Shown here in pieces: positions 48,501 through 60,000 of a stretch of DNA of 64,000 nucleotides. Below the pieces are notes generated by a model. It saw only the letters and a program-made list of their open reading frames with translations. It had not been told where the DNA came from and searched no databases. A program made the position numbers and the translations under genes. The stretch's first letter is position 1; every line of letters starts with the position of its first letter. Source of the DNA: Baylisascaris procyonis (lineage: Eukaryota > Nematoda > Chromadorea > Rhabditida > Ascarididae); assembly GCA_037389465.1 (NCBI GenBank), contig JAZARR010000123.1, forward strand, positions 248,001 to 312,000, written 5' to 3'.

Positions 48501-51500
48501 CTATCCTAGATAACAAAGCAAACAAATAAGTTGAAACATTACCTAGTTTTTCCTATCCCAATCCAACCTATCAATAAGGAATACTATTTGGGAAATGTCT
48601 AGTTTTTAATCCTCAAAAAATATCAAGCATTAAAATCTAGATAAATCTTTACCAAGAAACTCAAACTTTAGTCACACTTTTAAAATTTTCTCGAGACACG
48701 ACGTCGTTCTTTAATGCAACGCAATATCATAAATACAATGGCTCATCATAGTAATATTGCTCTTAAAAAAGGCCAAAATGTAAATAAATGTGAAACGATA
48801 AAGTTGGTCATGTCATTTGGATTGCTTCTGAATCGAAAAATTATCGGTCAATATTTGGAATGCAAATAAAAAATGCGCAAATGCAAAGCAAAATCAAGCA
48901 GAATTGATGAACCCAAAGAAGTGTGTCAATAACTGAAACCTCAGATAAACTGCAAAATAGTCGATAGCAAAGAAGACTCGATATGGTGGGCAAACACAGC
49001 GGCTTTATGAGTTCATCCTCAATTACTGCTTAACTCAATCAAGTATTCAAAGGCATGCACTTGAATACACCTAAATATGTTATCAGAAACATAAAAATAA
49101 AAGAGAAATTAATGCGATCTCGCAAATTCCCCAATCTCTTTTTAGTGTTGCCCTCAGTTCCAATATCTGTTAGTAAACATAAAAGGAAACATTAAAATGA
49201 ACCGATTGAAGATTAGCGAATTCATAAAATTTTATTTTATGAAGGGGCTCGACTCGATTCATAAACTCGATTCTCTATCCACTTCTCCCCTTTCTTCCAT
49301 CCCCCCCCCAACCTCCTCCTCCAACTATATGAGATGGAACAAGCAATCCAATAGGCTTTCAGAAACGGCACGCAAACCGCAAAAACGGCGAGGAAATGAG
49401 AGCAAAGAAGAAGAAAAAAACGAGAAGAAATACGTGCTTCTATTTCGGTTAACACATCAAACATTAATGTCCATCCAAATGAACACACACCGCATTGTAA
49501 TTAAAAATTAATACCTATAAACATTCCCAACTAAAGATATTATATAATTTTTTGCAAACAACAAAACATAACGAAAACGTGGTAACATTAAAAGAAATGT
49601 GTTATATTGCGTGTTAAATATGCGCACTATGTGTTACAATTGAACGATACCTTATGCTAAACCGAATAAATCTCGACAAGAGGACGATGTTATACTTTAC
49701 AACGGCAATCTGCGCACATCTAGAAGTGTGGGGGAAGGGACTGGATCGATTATACACTAAGACGAGACGAATGAGAACGTTTAACGAGAAATGCGCTGAG
49801 CTATGATGCTCACTGATTGACGCAACGACAAGTTGAAGAGTGTGGCTGCATTTTGCAACAATGCTCTATGCTCAACTATCGAACATTACTTCCTAAACGT
49901 CATTCACTGAACTTTTGCTTGCAGATCGATTAAACTCTGAACATTCGATCTGATCGTTGATTCAAGCAGTTTCTAAACGATAATGATCCATAGCTGTCAA
50001 TAAAAGATAATTTTTTGTGATGACAAACGGGTGTCAATAAAACTGATTTTGTAAATAATTATAGCTGGAAATACACTGCATCTCATTTGCAAGTGACATT
50101 ATGGCTATTCACTTGCCTAAGTGCATATATACTTATACCTGCAGTCGCAGCTCGGGAAAACAGTGAAGTTAGAGTTATGAAATCTGTTGAGTATAATGTT
50201 ATAATTTCAAGCTCCCAAGCTTTAAACTTTCGCGCACATCTATGCCTAAATCGACTTCACCTAGATCTACATTTAATCAACTTCCATGGTCAATCTCTTA
50301 TCTTTGAGAGGAGTTCGAGAAAAAAATTGCATTTATCCGTAGTCGATAGGAGTGCACTTTACACTTGTTGCGTTATAAAAAACGGAACTTCTTGCTCGAA
50401 AATACGTAAAGCAGACCCACCAACTAAATTATGAATATACTCGTCTGTAGTTTTATTTCTTGTTGGAACCTTCTCGAAGTGGTTGTTCAAATGAACGAAA
50501 AGCTAAACCTCATCTCAATCCTCTCTGGCATGCCACCTCTCCACCGGTATGTTTCTAACCTCTCATTTCAGCCCTAATTGCAGCAATGATGTGAATTTTA
50601 AATTCACAAGCCTCTTATTGCTGATCATCAATTATAATAGCTTATAAATATTTTTGAAAAAAGATTACCGTTTCTCAAAAATTAAACACCCATCTATGAA
50701 AGATACAACCTGAAAGACCACGAAATGGGTGATGGTTAGCTACTCTTGTTAAATCCCTAAATAAGTAGCACATGCAGGGTGAACATGCAGCAATAGCTAA
50801 ATCTTCATAAACTGATTACACATTTCAAAACGCTTATGCCTAATACACCCTTCTTAGCAATCATGTTCTGTGCATCTGAGCCGTCACACTAATTCTCTAA
50901 TATTTATTTAATTATAGCTATCTCAGAGTAGAAAAATAACGCGTCAAATCTTTAAAAAGATAAATAAAAAATACAACTCCTAGAGTCAAATAGAATATTT
51001 GAATGCTTTCCTAGCCGTGTTAGAATGGCGAGAGAGGAGGGGGAAGGGAGGGAAAAGGGGGGAATGAGGGGCGAAAGAAAGCAGTTGAAGTAAGCGACCA
51101 AATCTCTAGTAATGTGACTTCAAAAATGATAATACGCTATGCAGTAAAGAATATCAAACGGTTTTGCACAAATAATAGCGCATTTCACTCTACGATTCGC
51201 ATGAGAATACAAACAAATGCACATCTAAATAAAAATACACAAACGTACAAATCGTTGCATTAATAATACGTCAAAAACTATAGAAACTAGTTTTCGCAAG
51301 CGAAATTAAAGTTATCTAATTGGCTACATACCAGAAGAATCGACGATCATCGGTGAGCGATGACTAAGTACATTTATATCTATTAATCACTTCAATTATG
51401 ATTGAAATTAAAAACAGCCTATAGCATTCGAGAGTGTAAAAATATTCTCATATTTCTGTCGCCCATCTTTTACAAATTTCAGTTTGCAAAAGAGAAAACA

Positions 51501-53217
51501 AAAAAGAGGACGAAATTTTCTTCCAATCATCTAATATAAAATATAATAAAGCTTGATTTATATTTCATGATGAACGAATAAAAACTTGATTAAATTGACC
51601 TCAAATGAAGTTGTAAACACTTCTTTCACGTTCAATACTTACAAGTAACGCAAAAACTTGCTTATAGCCACTTTCTTGGCAAAAAAAGTTTAACCTCTCC
51701 TCCTATCATAGTAATTACTACTAATAGTTTAAAGTGCCATCTCTTTGATGTGATATATAAAGTTGAGAAATCAATCGCTTTTTCCTTTTTCGGAGATTAA
51801 ACGAAACAAAAACAAAAAACAATTAAACGAGAGAAACAATCGGCTATTGCTTATACTATTCCAGCAAAACAATAAGGTGACAAAAAATATTTCCAATATG
51901 TAGGTAGGTTCTAGCTCACGAACGACTTGATCAAACATTTGTAAAAACATATATCAACGATCTAATAATATCATATATCCCATAATATATTATATATTGC
52001 AGGAATTAGCCACTCTATGTTGTCACGCAATGCTAGCGCACATTGAATGATAGAAAGAACGAACTCATGAAGAACGAACAAAGAACGCCTACTCACAACA
52101 ATAATCCACCAAATGCATGCATGTACTTGCGTGATCGTATGTATTGCAAGAATGAAAGAAAAACTTATTGACAGTATCAATGGAATTTTCAATCAGTGAG
52201 AGTATGATGATAATATAACCCCATGAGCGAAGGGGTAATATAATCCCATCAATGACATAACCTCGAACAAATAGAAAAAAAAATGACGTTGATTTTATAA
52301 AGAATACTTCAAGAACAAATAAGAAAAACTGCAGTTTATTACAGGTATAAGAATTGCTGGTGTATTTTGCGAAATAGAAAACACAAATATTGTAATGTAA
52401 ACATGTGATAGAATGGTGAAACGCAATGACAGTATGACATCATCACAAGGCAATAAAAACGTTAATTATTTCCCTTCTTAATACTACGCAATTTGAAATG
52501 TTTCACAAGGTATATCCAGGTGAATCGTCACAAGTGCGAGAAACTTTCTTTGATTATTGCCACCTTTACAGGCGCACATTCCATACTAATAATATTTACT
52601 CAATTGCTTACCTATGCATGACTTATAGATGACTGACAGTCACTTACTAAACAGGTGTACAGTAATTTGATCTAATTCAGTAACGCATCTTCCACACCCA
52701 ATCAGCAATCAGCGTACAAAAAACACTGGCATAATACAAAGCATTTCCTTGGTTCCACTTATATAATGTATGCGTACCTGTTGTATGCCTAACCGAATTA
52801 ATGTTCTTTGATAAAACTGCAGGCAGATGATACATGAATGGTGAGGAACATCCGAATTCATTTGATATTTTATACAAGATCATCTTGCTGTTATATCACC
52901 AACAAAATGGTGAAACCTTTTGAGAACTCAGTTCTATTATTCCATACTTCTTTAAGAATATGAGTAGTAACAGTATTGTTTCGCAGATGCGTGTGTTAGT
53001 ATAATAGTTCTTGGTTATGACCATGCAATGCGTCGAGCAGCGCAGATGGAATAATAATTTCTGCTGACGTTTTCGCACTTTGAGCCATAATCAAGCTGAA
53101 ATTCATCACACAGAATACACTTTTTACGTTTCATAGATTGCATGGGTTTCAAACAGACGTAATATGAATGCTAGTGAAAGAGAAGGTGGGTTTAATTATA
53201 TATATATATATATATAC

Positions 53218-53248
<31 letters not shown>

Positions 53249-54004
53249 GTGTAGATATAGATATAGATATATAGACAGATAGAGAGAGAGCGACAAATAT
53301 ATGCAACAGAAATGAGAAAGAAAGAAAGAGGAAAAAGAAAAGAAAAAAAGAAAAAAATTGGAGTCAGAGTTCGCGAGAGAGAAGATTGGTGAGGTTGGAT
53401 AATTCGACACAGCCGTTAATGCGTTTTAGAGAGTTTATGATGTGGGCTTCTTTTATCTTGCGGATTAGTGGGCCTTTGCCACGAGCAAGTATTTCGACCA
53501 CAATGTTGGTAGCCTCAAGGCTGTGGACCACGGCAACGTGCTCGGCCGTTGAGCATGCAGCATATGATTGAGATAGTGGTGATGACACGCTTAACACGTG
53601 CTCTCTAATGCGCTCATGCAGGAAGCGGCCCGTTTCGTCGCTATAGAAAGAATCGCATGCACAACAACGAATAGAATAGACATCTTTCATGCAACAGTCA
53701 CCTAGATTGTTAATGGGACAAATAATATATTTAGATGGGTTGTAGCATAGACGATCATACAGCCGGTTGCGGACGAGAATTTGTTGAAGCATGGGAGGGG
53801 GCTGGTAACGTTTAGTTTAATAACACCAATTCGCAAGATAAGGGAAGCCCACCTCGCAAACTCTCTAAAACCACAGATTAACGACTCACCAATCTTCTCT
53901 CTCGGGAACTCTCCAATTCTTTTCTTTTCTTCTTCCTCTTTCTTTCTTTCTCATTTCTATCGCATACATTTGTCCGTCTGTCTGTCTGTCTGTCCCCTCT
54001 CTCT

Positions 54005-54044
<40 letters not shown>

Positions 54045-57000
54045 GCACCTCCTCTTGCACTAGCATTCATATTACGTCTGTTTTAAACCCATGCGCCTCT
54101 ATGAAACTATAAAGTGTATTTTGTATGATGAATTTCAACTTGGTGTCCTATGATTATGGCTCGCATAAATTATTATTCCATCTGTACCTGACGCATTACA
54201 TGGTCATAACCAAAAACTATTATCTTCAAGAATATTTATAATTAAAAATGTAGCCCCCTGTTTAGAATTTCAAAGAAAATTTTACCTCTTTATCTTCTAC
54301 ACCTTCAAAAAAATTCCCATTCATCGGATCTGCTTTTTATTTTTGCCGCCGCATTCTAGAATGCCATCTGGCTTAGGCGTATAATGCGATTGTTTTTCAT
54401 CAATTCCCGTTATTGGTGAAGTGACTGAACACCGAACATTTCTGAGCAAACATCGTGCACATCTGTGAGGATCAATAATATAAAACGAACTGAACCGATA
54501 TCATAATATCACGAAATTGCAGAGAGGAAGAATCACCCACGAATGGGGGAGGAGAATTATTAATGGAATTAGAGGGTGGAATTACCGGCAAAGTTGTTTG
54601 ATCTCAAAAACTTATGAAAATAGTTTGTTTGAGAACAAGGATTTCAGCGGTTAAAATATAACAGAGCTTCCTCAGTATTCTTTTCCAAATCTATAAGTCA
54701 CTCATTTAGTGTCAAAAGAAACATCGTCCCCATATAAAGATGCATCTCCAGGCTATTTTTGCTTCTTTTTTTTTCATTTATGAAAATTCCTTCTCCAATA
54801 TAAAACGAACACAATGAAAACTTGAACAAGATGCAGTCATAACAGTTCGTTACCTATAAAAGTCTAAAGTATGCAAGAGCAAACATTCATATGGGCAAAC
54901 CTGTTGAATTATCCACTTTTATGCACTCAATATTGAAAGTGTTTCACAAACGAACCAATAAATACTCGTTGCAATATTTGTTTGCTATTAAACATCATAA
55001 GCACTACCACTTCAACAATAATTTCACCAACATCCTACAAAACTAACTCACCTCACAACTCTCCAACGAACACAATCTTTACACAAACAAATCGTCAATC
55101 GATTAAAAAAGAATCCCTAATTGTTATTAAAATTAACACAAACTGGTGTTAGAATTTTCTACGTGATAGCAACCTAATATGATAAGCGACGAATTTATCG
55201 CTAACAAAAAAGTGAAATTCATGACATCATCATTGCGATCGTTATCAATGTTGCGCTCCGCACAAAAGAAATGAGCGCAAATGTTCACCGCACCACTTTA
55301 AACGTCAATAATTACATAAAGGAAGGTAATTGACTCTGTTACGAAATGCAATCACCAGAAATGGAATATAAACATAATAGAAGGGAATACTACAACTATT
55401 AAATGTGGTCAAGACGGCCCAATTCGGCTAGCTTCCGGCAATAGTTCAGTTCCCAGCGCCTTTTCCCTTCCGGGAGAGTAGGCCTCGTAATGTTAGTCAG
55501 TTCTCCGATGCTAAAAGTTGCTCGTCGGGAATATACTATCGTGTTCCGAACCTTTTTTCTACTTTCTGGGCAAGATTATCCTGTGAAGAGTTTGATTTCG
55601 TCCCACTGTGGCCTCAATAATTCGAAGAATCATCACCACCGTTGCCTCACCGATGAACGCCAAGGACGAGGTTGCTACTAGTCTTTTAAAGATTCTCAAT
55701 AACTATTAGGTACTACAAAGATTATTGTGGGTGGGGTACTCGTATTCAGATTGTCATCTAGGGCACTGCTCAGCTTTGAATAGATTTTTTCATCAGTATT
55801 CAAATCATCCGTTTTATTTTTTTTCTCAGGTCCCGCGATAGATGCGCCATAATACTTTATTTAATTTTAAAATCTTTGTAAAAATAATAAAAAAGATTTG
55901 CTCACTAAAATGCAATTAATATTTTATTAGGTATATCTCAGTTTATTCTAATTCTAGTTTATTCAATTTTATCGTATATGGAATTAGCATCACTAAAGAA
56001 AAGTACGGTTCTATATCTCTATTACTGCTACTATTTCATTCCCGTCTATTATGTTCACTAAGCGGTCAATTCTGCGCCTTAAAAAAAGTTCAACATATGA
56101 CAGTACTGCAATTCTATTCAAGATACATTAGAGTATGCACTGCAATAGATCAGAGCAAAAACTCTCCGAGTCTATGAAACCAGACTGTACACTTTACTTC
56201 TTATCGAACTGAATAACTAAGTGTCGAATAAACAAAAATCTGCAACACTGATAAAAAGTAGTGAGAATATACTTTAAAAAGACGATACTATGGTAAATAA
56301 AATAAAAAATTTCTCGTTAGCCCATTCTTCCTCATAATATTCACTTTTAATCCCCGATACTACACTAGGCCTAAGGTTCCGCTTTTCGAAACGACAACGA
56401 AAAATTCAAATGGTAATAATCCGAGAAAAGACATTCTAAAACGACAACAGTCATAATATTTGAGCTTTCCAACATAAACCTAACAGTTTTTTTCTTTGAG
56501 GAAACCATTTATCGAACGTATCAACTAAACAGTTTTTAGGAACTTGCGGTATTGAAAGAGAAAAGAAAATAGGGTGCTTCCTCCTTTCTCCCTTAACTAG
56601 GACTCTATCTGACAATCTTCCTGGATTTCGTAGCTTATCTTCGCAAGTAATTCGTTTATTTTATAAGACACAACATTACAACAACTTAATATAATATACT
56701 AAAGTCACGGACCACGAACCTCATCATCAACAATAAAAATGTTGCAAAATCATCAATGTTTCAATTCCAAAAACGACTCTCGATTCCCATATAACATTAA
56801 CATTTTGGATTAAAAATTTCCTTCATTTTGTAGCAATAGAAACAGCAAATAAAACTATGAAAAAGAGATCACATCATGATAACTAGATGTCTACTTAGAG
56901 AAAAACTTACCGAAACAAGTTTTCTTTCCGCGTCCGGTTCGATAATAAGCTTTGCGGAATGCTGTACTTTCCGGAAGACGGCTACCGCCTCATCGTGACT

Positions 57001-60000
57001 CTTTCCGGTAAGCTCAATACCGTTCACCTGAAAAGTTTCAATAAGGCTGGACGTTGAAAGTGTCCGGTAAAGAAAAGAAGGGATGGGTGAACACTATACT
57101 GCAAACTATCACTACACAGAAAAACCTAAAATAAGAGAGCTTCATTAACTTGAAGTGGCTAAAAGCTCGAGCGATAGCGTCGGATGGAGATGTGCTTCTT
57201 TTATCGTCTCTAACAGACAGGAATTTCATAAACCCCTCAAACCATGGGAGCTAATATAACAGGGAGGTGACTTCGTCTCCGCGGCAACTACCCTTCAGGT
57301 TGCATGGAGCCTGGGCGAGGGCTGAAAGAAGTATGAGTATATGTAGCTCCTCCCCTCCACCTTTCCTTTCCTCTACAGTAAAAAGCGACCAGAAGCACAT
57401 CCTACCACAGTCTTTTACCTATATCACTTGGATAATCTACAGTGTTTCACATGCCCCACACGCTCAACGAGTACAAAAAAAGGAGCAAAATCAAACCGAT
57501 ATGATGCGATCGCCCTCTTTGAGACGTCCATCATTGTATGCTGCTCCTTCATACTTAATTCGAGAGACGAATATACCACTATCACCTGGCACATGTTCGC
57601 TATCTGTTCCACCAACAATATTAAAGCCCAAACCTGAAGTTAATAACATTCACGCATATTAATAATAACAATAAACAGACTTTGAAGGCCCGAAAATCAA
57701 GAGAAAATATTATCAAAAAATAGGAAATGAGAGAGAAATGCAGCAACCAAATAAATATTTTCATATCCACTCTGCATTCGAACAGTAAAAGCTACTTCGC
57801 ACTCCTGAGGTATATTTTTGAGAGAATGATGGTCAAACAATAAAGTGGGAAATAAATTGGAAAATCAAGGCCTCAATTTTACTTCCTTTGCATTCATTCA
57901 TAATCGCTTCATTTATTCTCAAATACATCTCAACTTGTAATAAGATGAAGCAAAATCGTTTGGCATATTATGAAGACTAATAGTCAGTAATATTCACTAC
58001 CAATTAATAGATCTGGATATAAGCACTAAAGAATATTTATAAATAAATTAAGCTAAAACATTGCAAAATTATTTAATAAATAAATGTTGTAATGAATTGA
58101 GTGTTTATAATGCAAATAGATCAAAATTTACCAATGAACTCTTGATCGGTTATAAGGAATCCTATCGAGAATAAAATTCAAATTTCCACTCTCACTCAAC
58201 ATTCTTCCTTCAGTCGCACAGCAATATCACATATCATTATGACGTCAAACTATAAAGACTGTGACTGTTGTGGTGAGCGACCGCGCTACGACTTAATTTG
58301 CATAAATCACCCTCAGTGATATCTGTTCTTCTCTGTTCTATTATACTGTGCCTTTTCTCTGGTTGTCTGCGTGTTCCAACCCGTTCGCTGTTATATGTGT
58401 TGACTCTGATATATTGGTAGTTTCTCGTGTTCCTCAGTTCAGTCAACTGGTTCAGTTACCCGGCGCGGTTTCGTGCACCGTTTCAGTCAGTCGACAATAA
58501 ATCTTCAATTGCTCGCCTCGTCCGTACGGCAGCAATACAACAGTGACAAACTACAAAGAACGCAAGGAAACTTTAACCCCTCCCCAAATGTTACATATAG
58601 AATATATTGAATAAGATAGTACCTCTAATCTCTAGAACGCCTCATTTTTTGTTCGTTTAGAGACTCTATCAATGCCATAAACGTTATACACATTGCATGC
58701 CGCATGTAACCAACTTATTCTTGGCCATTCCCTCTCTATTTACTAGAAATTGCACGAATTTTGTTCAGAATTAGATTATTGTTGGTCATTTTCCCTTTAT
58801 TTGTCAGAAATAAAAGAAATCAGTTTATGCTTATCAACAGTTTCAATAGTTATGATACACTTACCGTCGGTACCTTTGAAAAGTTCAATAACGGTCGTTT
58901 CATCTTCAACCAAACGTCGATCGTTCGATCGTGATGCAATTGGCATTACAATTTCCTATAAATGAGCAAATACGAGGCAAATTAACTTATTGTTGAATTC
59001 TACTCATTTAAAAAAAATGCTTCCGATTTAATCACTAATAAATAAGCATATTTCTTTACACAGTTAAAGCGCCAACACATTTATGGTGATACAATTGATG
59101 GCAGCTAGCTGTCAACCCTCTGAGTTATACTTCGGGTTTTAGCCCGCATCTTAGATTTCACACTCTTTTAATCTGTTTACCCATATTTTGGTTGCATCTT
59201 AGTCTATAGTATGAATCAAAACCCTGTGATATCTGAGTAGAACCGAAGTAATCTCTCCAACAGGAAGTAAACTGTGATATGTTTGCGGTATGATTCCAGA
59301 ATCAATGAGCTCAAATAAATCGTTGCTCTGATGATCCCGTTCAATACACTTCATTATGCCTAGCTTGAATGCTGATCATGCAGCAGTAGCCAGATGACCA
59401 TCGGCATGAACCCATTTGTTGTAGATGACAATGTCTTATACAATTGATACCTTTCTATTAAATGACCTCTAAGCTAATTTCCCTAAAGCAAATGACCACC
59501 TCAAATGACCGCTAAATTAATTCAAACTCCAAAACCTTGGTTGATGAAATTTGCTTCTGAACAGACCAAATCACCTAGTATCGCCAAAGATCAAGAAACT
59601 CTTTTAGCGTAAACAGTCCGACTTCAGATTCAATTAGACGACTTCCCAACACTCAGCACACCTACTGAATAAAAAGAAAACGATTTAATGAATAATATTT
59701 AGAAGAACCTCAGTTTCTTGTATATTTCTCGGATCGTGTTCGCGAATTTGTGTTAACAGTGCCCCTTCACTTCTAGCTGCCTGTCGGCAAGAATCCTCGA
59801 TCACCTTCAACCCAATTTTAATAAATCTTTTGTGTTGTTCTCTTCAATGATTACATAAAAAATCAGAAAAAGGAAAATTTATGTGAATAGATGAAAACCC
59901 CTGCCCAAGTGAAAAATTTAACATTGATATGCAGGAAACGAATTTTTCCACCACTGATATCACAGAACATAGTTTGAATACGCTAATATATGCAATCACT

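Larger units (their letters stand above)
53002..54223. repeat. Imperfect inverted repeat formed by the two retroelement copies
   Basis: The left arm at about 53002-53465 and right arm at about 53826-54223 are inverted copies. They share the endonuclease terminus, the pyrimidine and TA tracts, and a tail with TGGTCATAACCA. A transcript of the long intron could fold on this pair. Confidence 0.75.
48506..56910 (-). other. 8.4-kb intron of the PDZ gene
   Basis: The intron runs from a GTAAG donor at 56910 to a CTAG acceptor at 48506 and separates the PDZ exons from the linker exons. It holds a pair of opposed Penelope-like element fragments (53002-54223), an Ig-like ORF on the opposite strand (50065-50434), a purine tract at about 51025-51080 and a G+C-richer patch at about 55400-55690. 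No further phase-compatible coding exon was seen. Confidence 0.7.

Noticed and set aside
49197..49511. 104-codon plus-strand ORF with Lys/Glu-rich end, and an 83-codon minus-strand ORF across it
   Set aside because: They arise around a C-rich tract and an AG-rich tract. There is no domain, signal or splice pairing, and both strands are equally open.
53878..54066. Minus-strand ORF with Ile-Tyr and Arg/Lys repeats
   Set aside because: It is the antisense of the pyrimidine and TA tracts of the right retroelement copy.
57267..57662. 131-codon plus-strand ORF
   Set aside because: It overlaps the PDZ exon 57497-57633 on the opposite strand and is a shadow of the real coding sequence. The minus strand encodes an unmistakable PDZ core.
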